The notes beneath the pieces were generated by a model. The model made no database searches. It was given only the letters and a program-made list of their open reading frames with translations, and was not told the origin of the DNA. The position numbers and the translations under genes are program-made. Below, one piece after another: positions 8,787 through 17,745 of a DNA stretch of 24,248 bases. Source of the stretch: Chara braunii (Eukaryota; Streptophyta; Charophyceae; Charales; Characeae); contig BFEA01000067.1 in the NCBI GenBank assembly GCA_003427395.1, positions 3,365,180 through 3,389,427 on the forward strand. The letters run 5' to 3'. Each line of letters begins with the position of its first letter. Within the stretch, counting starts at the first letter, position 1.

Positions 8787-8972
8787 TTAAACCACAAGTA
8801 CACGGCCCCAGCCTTGCAGTCCGAAACTTGTCGCCAAAAGAAAGAGAGTCCGAAACGTCAAACGCCGGGCCCGCCGTTGATAAATTCAATCGGCGGTAGA
8901 GTTTTTGATTCGCGCCTCCAGAATTTGAGGTGTCAGGCCTGCAGCCCAGGTGCCCGTGTACTGGTGCTTTAA
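8787..8972. mobile_element. TTAA-flanked MITE (piggyBac-like size and target)
   Basis: TTAA stands at both edges (8787-8790 and 8969-8972). Just inside, ACCACAAGTACACGG (left) and the reverse complement of the right end, AGCACCAGTACACGG, match at 13 of 15 positions. The body of about 178 bp has no coding capacity. TTAA target choice and short terminal inverted repeats are features of piggyBac-type transposons, so this is most simply a non-autonomous member; the superfamily is inferred from target and TIR only. Relatives lie at 2910, 3224, 13581, 13781 and 22224. No autonomous partner is in the window. Confidence 0.75.
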
Positions 8973-9466
8973 TGCTCGCTTAGTTTCCACGGTTTGGATT
9001 GCCCATGCATCAAAGGATGCAACCCGTTACCTATGCATTGTCTTATGCCACAGAAATCCAATACCTTAGCTAGTGGTATTATGCCCCTGAAGGACCAGTT
9101 TTGAGAGAAAAAGTCTGATGGCAATTTTGTGTGAACCGTTGACGCGTTGGGGCACCGTTCCACTTGGCTGGAGTCTTTGTTCTGATCACCGATCTTTGTA
9201 ACCTGAGGTTCGCAACCAAGAATACTGGTGGGGGGAGATCTTGCCCCTGATGAGCTTAGATTCTTGGTTTTGCACACCGAGGGGTTATACTGGCAACAAG
9301 GATTAACCGTAAGTTGAGACGCGTGACACAGGACTGACAAGTCGAACCTGTTTCATGATTTCAGCACTGAAAAAAAAAAAGGGAAGAAGCTGTTACACGG
9401 ATGTGACATGTGATTGGAGGTTAGCAGGGCCCATGCGATGGCCGTTTTCTTTTTGTGGATTAAATC
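8973..9466. other. No recognised gene; anonymous minus-strand ORF
   Basis: A 123-codon minus-strand frame (8969-9340) has a fairly balanced composition but matches no family I know. It starts inside a retro-repeat-rich area and runs into the MITE. It contains the peptide NWSFRGI, similar to NRSFSGI in the LINE 3' piece at about 10280-10310 on the same strand, so it may be part of another retroelement relic. Confidence 0.35.
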
Positions 9467-9555
9467 CTGCAGGGAAAAGATGAAAGATCACAACCTGCAG
9501 GGGGTAAAAAGGTAAGAGACCACAACCTGGAGGGTGAAAAAAAAGAAAGGGACAA
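9467..9555. repeat. Three-copy A-rich minisatellite, about 30 bp
   Basis: Units beginning CCTGCAGGG or CCTGGAGGG and running through a purine-rich stretch start near 9467, 9496 and 9528. The third is the most diverged. No gene is seen from here to 9900. Confidence 0.75.
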
Positions 9556-9900
9556 AAGGAAACTAATGCACTGATCCTCTGACAGCACTCATGTTGGTGC
9601 TCTGTAAGATATTATGTGGCAGAGCTCGCGATGGTACTCTACCAGCCTTTCCAACATCTGTTCCGCCAATATAAAGGAACAGAGAAAAGCCATGCACGTA
9701 GGGTCTAACTCAACCGCTGTTGAACATGGGAGTTGAATTTAGTTTAGTTAGTCCGAAAGGTCAGAGGAAAGCTTCTGCCGAGCCATCCTTTTGCGGTCAT
9801 GCCCAGTGCAGAGCACTTCTTTTCTGGGCTTGTTGGCAGTTCTGCTAGTTTTCTTGATTTTGAATTTTGAAAGGAATGCTTTCTTATGAGTCTATGTACC

Positions 9901-11220
9901 TTTTTTTTTTTTTTTTTTAAACACCCCCGCCGATGGTAGTGATGCTGATAAGAGCAGACACCACTACCAGTCGGGAGAGGCTCCATCTATTGGTGGGGAG
10001 CGTCACCTGCTGGAAAACGCGTCCAGCGTCCCTTATACAGACTGAAATCAGAAGAAATTCCAGGGTCCCTGCCAGCATTGATAACCCTGGACTCCAGGGG
10101 ATTGACTGAGCAGGTTGTTGGCAGAAATAAAAGGCCAGAAAAAGGCCTGCCACTGAGCAGGCTGTGGTAGAAATTGACTGAGATGTATGCTGTCCATAAA
10201 AGGGTGAATGCTATCTTCAGGAGATGAGAGCTTCCGTCAGAAGTTCGTCTGCACGGAGTGCTGAGCTGCAGGGCGTAACCATATGCCGCTGAAGGACCGG
10301 TTTTCCTTGAATGCCTGAGGGTCCACTTCGCCCGATATCAGACTGATTCGCCTGAAGGCCTGGAAGACCTCATTCTCCATCCGCCTTCCTGTGTCCGGGC
10401 AGGGGTCCGGGAGGAACACCGGGGGGCACCGGTGTTTCCTTCCGTACCCTTGCCCATCATCTCTCCGCAAGAATCCAACCCCCCCATTTTTGACACCAAG
10501 TGATGCCTAGAACGAAAATTGTAAGATGTTTGTCATTCCTGTCCTAGAATCGTCCCCCTAGACTGTGACACAGAACGACGCCAGATCAGAGTTGATGGGG
10601 CAGAAACCGCAAAAAAACAGACTTGCTTTCCTATCACCTCATATCTGTGCCCGGATGAAAGAGCCCGGTTCAGAGCAAGCGGGGAGGGCAGCGTCACCAC
10701 TTGGACCAGGATTGGGGGAAAGACCGTGAAGGATAGAGGGAAGCAGGAATGACTACATCAGGAAAACAGGAATTGACTGCATCTTATATGTGTTATATAT
10801 GTTAGTCAGCTACAGGAACACACTTCCAAGGCATATGGGTGGGGGGGAAACGGGTCTGGGAATTCTTCTGTTGGATGCATAGGGATATTGGGATCCACAG
10901 TCAGCCATTCCTTAAATTTAAGGTGGTAGTCCCTAGTCACTTGTTCTTGGAGGTCGCCCTCCCCCCCCCCTCTCCCTCCCACGATCCTGACCAATGTACT
11001 TCTGCTACCCAGCCCCCCCGGTCCCCACCCAACCATTCCCTTGAGAACTGTAGTAGCCGTTCCCTGACGTCAGAGACTCTATGGAGGTTGTCTAGCGTTT
11101 GTTTCAGAGATTTCCATCTATGGGAGAGCTCAAATTGGAAGTGCATTTTAAGTTGTTCCACTATGTACTATTGTGCAGTGGAGAGATATGATTGCACAAG
11201 GCAGAGGTAGGATGGTACAA
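9901..11220 (-). mobile_element. LINE relic III, 3' piece with poly(A)
   Basis: The element runs on the minus strand. A decayed coding end at 11161-10806 gives SLKQTLDNLHRVSD and, in another frame, TRDYHLKFKEWL. These match KQTLDSLHRP and PRDYRLQFKDC of relic I in the same order. Further along come the shared 3' modules: a GGCACCGGTG...CCTTGCCC block (10421-10455 on plus), a CCAGGGGATTGACTGAGCAG block (10094-10114) and the stem module (9979-10032). The run ends in A18 (T18 at 9901-9918). The frame is broken several times. The order of modules and terminal poly(A) indicate a 5'-truncated non-LTR retrotransposon insertion. Confidence 0.75.
10009..10027. other. LINE 3' stem module, copy a
   Basis: GCTGGA and TCCAGC pair around a seven-base loop. 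On the minus strand the stem lies in a block beginning GGGACGCTGGAC and continuing CAGCAGGTGACGCTCCCC, upstream of A18. Compare the copies at 11428, 11532 and 11807. Confidence 0.75.
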
Positions 11221-11427
11221 TATTATCACTGCAGGTGGTAAATCTCAGGGCTTCGAGCGAAATACTGCTGCCGGTGGGATCCTGTCTGGAGCGACCTCTT
11301 TCACAGGGTGACCCACTAGCTGAATCTCTTCGTTTCTATCGCTAGGTAATGAAGATCGACGGCCAGAAATGAAGGTGTTTTTTTTTTTTTTTTTAAGGCT
11401 CCAACCTATTCGTGGGGAGCATCACAT

Positions 11428-11446
11428 GCTGAGTACCGGGCTGAGC
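11428..11446. other. LINE 3' stem module, copy b
   Basis: GCTGAG...CTGAGC around TACCGGG. One pair is lost compared with copies a, b' and c. It lies just upstream (minus strand) of the A17 tail. Confidence 0.65.
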
Positions 11447-11531
11447 GTCCCTTGTGAAATACATAGTTGAGAGTTTGAGAAAAAAACATGAGCACGAAGC
11501 AATCAGAGAAAAACGGTTCAAAAACCACTGT

Positions 11532-11550
11532 GCTGGAAACCGGGTCCAGC
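11532..11550. other. LINE 3' stem module, copy b'
   Basis: GCTGGA and TCCAGC pair around AACCGGG. The stem sequence is that of copy a, within a minus-strand block starting GGGACGCTGGACCCGG. Confidence 0.7.
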
Positions 11551-11806
11551 GTCCCATGCCTTTGACTATTCTGAAACGAAAAAAACTGGGGGTCTTCCTC
11601 GTCATCCATTTCGCCAGATGCCAGATCCTACACAGAAGCAGCCCTTGTCTCCCCTTTCCTAACCCATGGCCTGGCTCGGATACCTGTAGGAGCCACTGAG
11701 GGGCACCAGTGGGTCCTCCTTCCGTGTCCTTGCCCGCCTCAAAATTCTCTAACTCTGTGCTATCCTCATGCTATCCTCGTGCGAAATAACATGCAAATAA
11801 TCTTGT

Positions 11807-11825
11807 GCTGAGAACCGGGCTCAGC
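11807..11825. other. LINE 3' stem module, copy c
   Basis: GCTGAG and CTCAGC pair around AACCGGG. Relative to copies a and b', both strands of the stem have changed together (GGA/TCC to GAG/CTC), which keeps the pairing. Confidence 0.7.
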
Positions 11826-12208
11826 ATCTCTTTTTCTGTTTTTCTTTTTTTTTTTGTTTGGGAAATTTTTCCGTGGGTGCCAGGGGATTGACTTAGCAGG
11901 GTGCTTCTGAGAAAAAAAAACTGCAGACAACAGAACCCAACTAGAAAACATTTTGCCCGGGGTCGTTCACCTCTTCATCCTTCTGAAGGATGCCGACTTT
12001 GACTAGGCTAAGCTAGCAAACAGCCCTTCTTCCCCCAAATCATGGGCCTGAAGACGAGAGAGACCCACTGGGGGGGCACCAGTTGGACCCTTCTCTCCTC
12101 TTCCCGTCCTTTTTCCTGTTCCTATCCCCTCCCATCCCCTTACACAGTGAAAAAGTTTCTATTTGGGAAAAAGTTCCGAAAACATTGGAGCCCCCCCCCT
12201 CCCCTCCA

Positions 12209-13095
12209 CTACTTACCCCTGCAACTGCGCCTCCAACGACCGCGTGTGGGGTGGGAAAGGATCAGAAAAGTCCCCTGCCCGTCGTAAGGGGATGTCCAGG
12301 CTGACCATATGCAATCCTTAAATTGAAGGCGGTAGTCCCGGGGGAGCTTCATTCCCATGTCCTCCCCCTCCTCTCGGTTCCCTTCCTCCCAGTCTTTAGG
12401 TCTGTGAAGGGAGTCCAGAGTCTGTTTTGTCGCTTCCCATTGTTGAGACAACCCCAGTTGAGACTGCTGTTTGAAGTATTCGATCCTCTCCTCACCCTCC
12501 GCCCTCACCTGTTCCAAGGCCAGGGCGCAGCGTTACCACCTCATAACCCACAAAACTACTCTCCTTCCTAAATGGAACATGTTCCATGCGAAGGTATGTC
12601 CTTGAAGTGCCGGGCAGTATCCCAGTAGGATTGCCCTCCAGTCCCATAGCCAAAAGTGACCAGGGATTATCTGCTGCCACACCCTATCCCACCGTCTCCA
12701 GGTCAAGACTGCTGCCGGGCATTGTAGGAAGATATGCTCGATTGTCTCTTCCCTCTTCCGTTCAGGGAAGATCGACAGGCACCGGGGGCACCAGGGGAGA
12801 GAGTCCGCCCCTGCTGCTCCAACTGAGTGTGATCAATTATCCAACTATTGGTGGGGAGGCAGTGGTGCACAATTTGCCACTGCAAGGACGCGATTTTGGC
12901 CAGGCCACATTTGCTGTCCCGAAACCATCTTATGGGCGCCAGGAGCTGCCTGTCGACATTAAGATGCCTCTGCCGCCGTTCACTTACTATATCCTTTAGG
13001 TTTCTTCCGTCTCTATGCTTCCGGTAGGTGGCTTTGACGGTCAGACTGGACTTCACCTATTCAATATACACAGGCCTGCTTACCTGAGATTTTTT
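12209..13095 (-). pseudogene. LINE ORF2 C-terminus with zf-RVT domain, broken
   Basis: Reading down the minus strand, 13056-12800 gives a frame with IVHHCLPTNSWIIDH. This is the hallmark lead-in (LPT-N) of the zinc-binding domain that follows reverse transcriptase in plant-type LINEs. A frameshift near 12800 moves to a frame with CPRC (two Cys), then ETIEHIFLQC (His-x4-Cys), then AAVLTWRRWDRVW. These are the expected zinc ligands and Trp-rich helix of zf-RVT. An in-frame TAA follows at about 12538, and coding resumes as ALEQVRAEGEERIEYF and KQTLDSLHRP. One frameshift plus at least one stop make it a relic. Plus-strand frames over the same span are shadows. The domain assignment is from motif knowledge; no search was run. 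Confidence 0.82.
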
Positions 13096-13120
13096 CGGGC
13101 GACTTGATCATTTTGCGGTC

Positions 13121-13330
13121 CACTACCGTCTTCCCCCGAACATCATGCATATGCGCTGTATTTGAGTTCTCGAAAAAATTGAAACTTTGAATAGAACGCA
13201 TGTGTTGTATTCGAAAATAAGGGCTGTTAGACTAGAACGCACACGAGTTGTATTCGAATAGAAAGCAACATATGTGTTGTGTTCGTTTACAATGCATATG
13301 TGTCATGTTCGGGGGAAGACGGTAGTAGTG
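13121..13330. mobile_element. CACTA-type (EnSpm-like) MITE, 210 bp
   Basis: The element starts CACTACCGTCTTCCCCCGAA and ends with the reverse complement, CACTACTACCGTCTTCCCCC, a terminal inverted repeat of over 20 bp with a 3-bp indel. Between the ends are four or five degenerate copies of a (A)ACGCATATGTGTTGTATTCG-like unit, in the manner of the subterminal repeats bound by CACTA transposases. It has no coding capacity. The flanking trinucleotides (GTC left, GCT right) do not match, so a clean 3-bp target duplication is not supported. The superfamily call rests on the CACTA/TAGTG ends and subterminal repeats. Confidence 0.8.
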
Positions 13331-13333
13331 GCT

Positions 13334-13609
13334 TACATGCAGTTTGCCTGCACCATTGGCTGGAGCCCCTTGGACAATGACATGGACAAACGACATGGAG
13401 GAGAATTAGCAGCATTTATGGCAGTTAGGGCGGTGGGAGCAGCAAGTCGTGGCTGGTCGACATCATTAGCAAAAAGTGCAGCTTACTACTATTTGAGGCG
13501 CAGGTCTTCCTCCCAAAGGGCCACTATGTCCTCACACAGCGTTGCAATGGCTTTGTGCAGCTTATGTTCTTTTACTGTGTACACCAGTACATGGGCCCAG
13601 CCAAGTTGA
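13334..13609 (+). CDS. Unidentified ORF fragment
   Basis: A plus-strand frame runs through the right end of the MITE and on to 13609. From about 13338 it reads like a genuine folded segment: FACTIGWSPLD, then GGELAAFMAVRAVGAASRGW, then AKSAAYYYLRR, with regular helix-like spacing. It faintly recalls the helical core-binding domain ahead of tyrosine recombinases, but no catalytic Arg/His/Tyr region is present and I would not name it. The N-terminal part is MITE sequence, so the start is not real. It could be a stranded exon or a transposon-borne fragment, and it is cut off by the next MITE. Confidence 0.3.
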   Translation, partial: YMQFACTIGWSPLDNDMDKRHGGELAAFMAVRAVGAASRGWSTSLAKSAAYYYLRRRSSSQRATMSSHSVAMALCSLCSFTVYTSTWAQPS

Positions 13610-13777
13610 GAATCACGACGGAACCTTTCTGAAAAATTTGGAGGCTCGGAGCAAGAGGACCAAAATGGCTGGTGGTGCAAGCCAAAAGAAAACAAAAAGG
13701 CTGTGCTGGCGTTTTGGCAAAGCTTGGCGCACAGTGGGAATCCGCCTCATACAAAGGAGGCCCGGATGTACTGGTGG
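13581..13777. mobile_element. CACCAGTACAT-family MITE, copy 1
   Basis: The left end CACCAGTACATGGGCCCAGC (13582 on) and right end ATGTACTGGTG (13766-13776) are inverted repeats of 11 bp. The element is about 197 bp and non-coding. Its first 70 bp align with the element that follows (CCAGCCAAGTTGAGA, then GGAGGCTCG). Confidence 0.75.
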
Positions 13778-13780
13778 TTC

Positions 13781-13875
13781 AAAGCACCAGTACATGGCCC
13801 CAGCCAAGTTGAGACTCCGATTGAGCCTCTCCTGAAATTCAGGAGGCTCGTGCGCCGTCGATAAAATAAATCAAC
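13781..13875. mobile_element. CACCAGTACAT-family MITE, copy 2 (partial)
   Basis: The left end CACCAGTACATGGCCCCAGC begins at 13785, only 8 bp after the previous element's right terminus, so the two ends form a palindrome (ATGTACTGGTG / CACCAGTACAT). A clear right terminus is not seen. The flank to 13982 has no other feature. Confidence 0.65.
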
Positions 13876-13979
13876 GGTTTCCTAAGGTCAAGGAGTCCAT
13901 AACTCTTCTGAATATAATCCTGCAAATCTGAAGCAGATTCCAGACCCTACCTAAGTGTTCCCACTATGGCTGCCTGCCT

Positions 13980-13982
<3 letters not shown>

Positions 13983-14019
<37 letters not shown>

Positions 14020-14020
14020 N

Positions 14021-14107
<87 letters not shown>
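13983..14107. repeat. (CT)n microsatellite with one ambiguous base
   Basis: About 62 CT units with an N at 14020. The N marks an uncertain base or unresolved length, so the tract length should not be trusted. Confidence 0.97.
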
Positions 14108-14109
<2 letters not shown>

Positions 14110-17100
14110 TTTCTTCTGTGTTACTAGCAGCTGCGACTTTCATGATCTTACTCTTCGGCATCTGAAGGATCAACTGGAGGTGGTGTATGGTCATCTTCTC
14201 AGTACCCCATGATTCGAGCACATGAACCAGCATCCTCAACTCAATCTCCCATTCCCTTTCCCTCTTTTATGTTCTTTTCTCTCTTCTCCTTCCCTCTTGG
14301 ATCCAATAATAGGGTCTATATCTATACAAGAGTTAATTAGACGTAGAAAAAGGAAGGTAACTGGAGCAGCAATTAATTCAGTCGCAAGGGAAACTGAAAA
14401 ATACAAAGGAATCAGCAGTTTGTGGTCAAGGGAAAAGCATGTAATCAAACTCCTACACAGCTCCTACTCGTATGCAAGCTCAACTCTGGTCCGATAGCGC
14501 GGTCAATATGTTTCGGGAGTCGGAAAACATGAGAGATGAGTGGAGTAGTGGGTATGGGACTTGAGACTGAGACAGGAACACTCCCAACGTGACTTGCACC
14601 CACCTTTTCGAGAAGACCTAGCCTCTTCCATGAGTATTATGTGAGACCAAGCGCCTCGTGATCCAATCCTCACTGTCTAGATCAGAATTCTCCTATTATT
14701 GATTGCCTCCCACTTTGGGAACTGAGAAGAGTATCCAACCCCCAAGGGCTGCCATCTGTTGAGAGGTCTGGACCTCCCCGCCGGTCCACTTCAACTTAAG
14801 GAAGAGTCCGTGCTCCGACTGGGAAGTGTGCCCTAGCCTACCTAGACCAAGTATGACCGAGTGGAAGCACTTGACGTGCAGAAAGATCGCAGCTTGCAAA
14901 AGAAAAGCAAGACGACGTAGCGAGGTAATGTAGGAAAACCAATGACAGATTAAGTGTGCACTGTGCAGGCAGATCAGGACTCCTTCTCAATCATCAATGC
15001 AATCCATCAGGCATTTACAACACACGACCAAACCATCCAGGGCATCCATTCGTCCATGGAGCACTTATCTGATTAGCTGTCATACAACTTGAGAGTGGTA
15101 AGTTAGATTCCCCTCTCCCTAGTCTTGTCCTTCTGCTCCTTCCCTCTCAACACAACTCACATCCTCTCCCCCCTCCATCTCACCACCTAATCCTTCCAGG
15201 CCAGCCCTAATCCGAAGTAGAATGGACTTAAGACCACCTGACCCAACACTTTCCAAGTAGGGCTGGGGCACCAGCAGTCACTCGCCAACCGTAACCAGCC
15301 TCGTCCAACTGTAATCTGAGATTAACTTGTCTTAATTAACTTGGATTATGGTTAGGGCGGTTCAATCACCTTAACCAGAAGGTAAGCTCTCCCTTCGACA
15401 TCAAATTGCCATGATCCTGGTCAGCTCCCAATGCAGAACTCACAAATAGTCAATGTTGTTGAATCGCAACTTCAAGGAAAGACATTGGAAGAAGAATAAG
15501 ACAAGGGAGGAAGAACAATGAAGAATAGAAGAAGAAGAATGAAGAATAGAAGAAGAAGAAGAAGAAGATAAGCACAAGCTGAAACCAATGTCATCTCTTC
15601 CTCACCTTGTCCCCATCTTCCCCTCATTGTCCCACCATTATCTTATTATAGATAATGGTTAACAGTGATGAATGAAGAGCCCGGATCAAATGTTCGATCA
15701 CTTGGTTACTGCCCGCAACATAAAGAGTCCCCTGTTGACCTCCTACTGTTCTCTCTCCCCTGCCAAGCCTACTTTACCAGATTAAGTACTCGACCTACCG
15801 GTACCCCCTTCAGGGGCCTTCTAGCTGCAGCAGAAAACTTGGAGATTAAGATCCAAGTCCGCCATAGCCAAAGATGAGTCTCCTTCCCGTTTCCCACCTC
15901 CTTCCTCCAACCTCTGCTCCATAGCCTAGCTAGAGGTCCCTTCTCCCTCACCTCCATAGCCTGGGACTGCTTCCACCTTACTACTACTACATAAGGTCTT
16001 CACGATTACCCTGGAGGCTCGCAAGAGTCAGTCAAGTACAAAATACAGGTAGGTCCTGCGCTATCATGAAGGGTCGAAGAGAAAGCACTTGGTTGAAACA
16101 AAGTTTGACCATGAGTGACATATAAAAGATTCTTCAATTGTCGCCATTGTTGGCTAGTCAAACCACTACAATGAAACAGCTCCACCTGCTCTTTCCAGGA
16201 GTTCCGCCACTTCTTCCCCTTGGCGGAGCAGCGGTGTGATTGCGGAGTGAATGTCATAAGAGGTGGGACTCAGTCAGTATACTGAATGGCATACTTGGTA
16301 CGTCCTCGGCCTCCAGTACATCATCCTGGTAGGACCTGCCTCTACCTGCCTCTTTTGGTTGCACCATGTCTACTGGGCGTTCCCTCCTTTTGGCGGGAAC
16401 ATCATTGCAGTCTGAAACCTACCTACATTCCCTGAACCTAGTCTACGTCCTGCCTAAATTCAGGCCCTGGACTAAAATTACCTACAGGTGAGCTACCTGA
16501 CCTTTCCAGACCCTGCCAAATTGCTAGAAAGCCCCTGTTGGTTCCCTAGGCAATTCAAATTCTGTCCCTTGGTGCTGAGCTACCCCCCATCATATCCTGC
16601 TTCTTACTTTCAGCCCTGCCCCTGGCCATCTCTCTTTTCCTACCTTGTCCCTATTCCAAGGCACAGCCACACACATACAGCCAGCAGAGTTAGCACACGG
16701 ACCCAGACAAGCACATGACACATACACGTGCAATGACTTGCTGGTTTCTGGTCGTCTGTAGCCTCTCTCTTGTCGAGGCTGTACTATCTGTAGGATAGAT
16801 TCGAAATTGGCTGAGGGCTAACCGAGAGATGTGACTGTAAGGAAATTCGTTGGGTACATATCTGCAAATTTGGGAAAATATAGGCCCATACTAACCAGAA
16901 TTCCCACAGCTACCCTGACTGCGAATAGCAGGCCAGGGCTACCCCTAGGACAGACAAGCCCTAAGGGCCTAAGCTGATAGACGGTCCTATAGCCCATAGC
17001 CGGGTAAGGTAGAGGCCTAGAGGCCGAAACACCGGTCGGTCCAGTCAGTCCGGTCTAGGTCAGTCTTGGCTAGTGTAGCTATAGATAGGTTGGGTACATC

Positions 17101-17167
17101 GTTTGATGACCTTTGGCAGTTGGTACCGAGTACATCGCGGCTGTGCAACGCGTGAACTGGAAATGGT
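14108..17167. other. No gene recognised; possible old repeat DNA
   Basis: Three kilobases have no frame longer than about 90 codons and no domain. A (GAA)n-rich patch occupies 15481-15567, with two similar GAAGAATAGAAGAAGAAGAA blocks. I looked for plant LTR primer-binding sites (TGGTATCAGAGC type) and for protease, RT or integrase motifs and saw none. The texture differs from the flanks, with fewer T-runs and more CCTACC/TTCC patches, so it may be an old insertion. Confidence 0.5.
15481..15567. repeat. (GAA)n-rich microsatellite
   Basis: Interrupted GAA triplets, including two copies of AATGAAGAATAGAAGAAGAA. The purine strand is plus. Confidence 0.85.
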
Positions 17168-17745
17168 AACGGCTCAGCGGTGTGGGAGACGGGCATAGCC
17201 AGACCTTTGGAGCGCCGGCCATAGCTGGGACCTGCGCTGTACTCTGTCAGCACGGGGGGCTGTACAGAGGTAAGGGCTATTCGGAGTCTGCTGGAGGCGA
17301 GAGAAGTTGGTGCCCTGCTGGACCTTCCTCGGGAGTAGGGGTTACAGCGTGTGGCACTGCAGCCATAGCTGCAGCTTCTTCCTCAGAGGTCATCTTGTCA
17401 GGAGTGGTGGCGCCGCTGCAGACTTCCACCCGGGAAGTCTTCTGACACTTCGTCATAACGGCTCAGCGTTGTGGGAGACAGGCATAGCAAGACCTTTGGA
17501 GCGCCGGCCATAGCTGGGACCTGCGCTGTACTCTGTCAGCACGCGGGGCTGTACAGAGGTCAGGGCTATTCGGAGTCTGCTGGAGGCGAGAGAAGTTGGT
17601 GCCCTGCTGGACCTTCCTCGGGAGTAGGGGTTACAGCGTGTGGCGCTGCAGCCATAGCTGCAGCTTCTTCCTCAGAGGTCATCTTGTCAGGAGTGGTGGC
17701 GCCGCTGCAGACTTCCACCCGGGAAGTCTTCTGACACTTCGTCAT
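17168..17745. repeat. Tandem duplication, 289-bp unit, about 98% identical
   Basis: Copy 1 is 17168-17456 and copy 2 is 17457-17745. I count six substitutions and no indels. Both begin AACGGCTCAGCG and end ACACTTCGTCAT. On the minus strand copy 2 contains a frame with the acidic, Ala/Pro-rich peptide MTSEEEAAAMAAAPHAVTPT. Just upstream in other frames lie SEAKRHSEDEEEDQRHS-like stretches, suggesting the unit came from low-complexity coding sequence. No gene is intact and I cannot name the source. The low divergence makes this one of the youngest events in the window. Confidence 0.92.

Larger units (their letters stand above)
11378..11735 (-). mobile_element. LINE relic II, 3' piece with poly(A)
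   Basis: On the minus strand this starts near a GGCACC(A/G)GTG...CCTTGCCC block (11701-11735 on plus), passes two copies of the stem module (11532-11550, 11428-11446) and ends GGTTGGAGCCTTAA followed by A17 (T17 at 11378-11394). It has no coding domain of its own. It appears to be a second, shorter 3' end of the same family as the pieces on either side. Two stem modules in one piece suggest either an internal duplication or a nested insertion. Confidence 0.7.
11807..13095 (-). mobile_element. LINE relic I, 3' part
   Basis: This is the best preserved of three minus-strand LINE pieces. It carries the C-terminal coding region (12209-13095) and then 3' modules: a GGGGGCACCAGT block near 12072, CCAGGGGATTGACTTAGCAG at 11880-11900 and the stem copy c at 11807-11825. 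No poly(A) is clear at the end, where an A-rich run interrupted by other bases (about 11830-11856) stands between modules. The 5' end is truncated near 13095, close to a CACTA-like MITE. The reverse transcriptase core and endonuclease are absent. Confidence 0.75.

Noticed and set aside
12586-12999. Plus-strand frame of 137 codons
   Set aside because: Antisense shadow of the LINE zf-RVT region, which explains its openness better.
13955-14239. Frames over the CT tract (Leu-Ser or Glu-Arg repeats)
   Set aside because: Pure dinucleotide translation with an ambiguous base at 14020.
17168-17745. LTR pair of a retrotransposon
   Set aside because: The two copies are immediately adjacent with no interior, no TG...CA ends and no primer-binding site. 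A tandem duplication is simpler.
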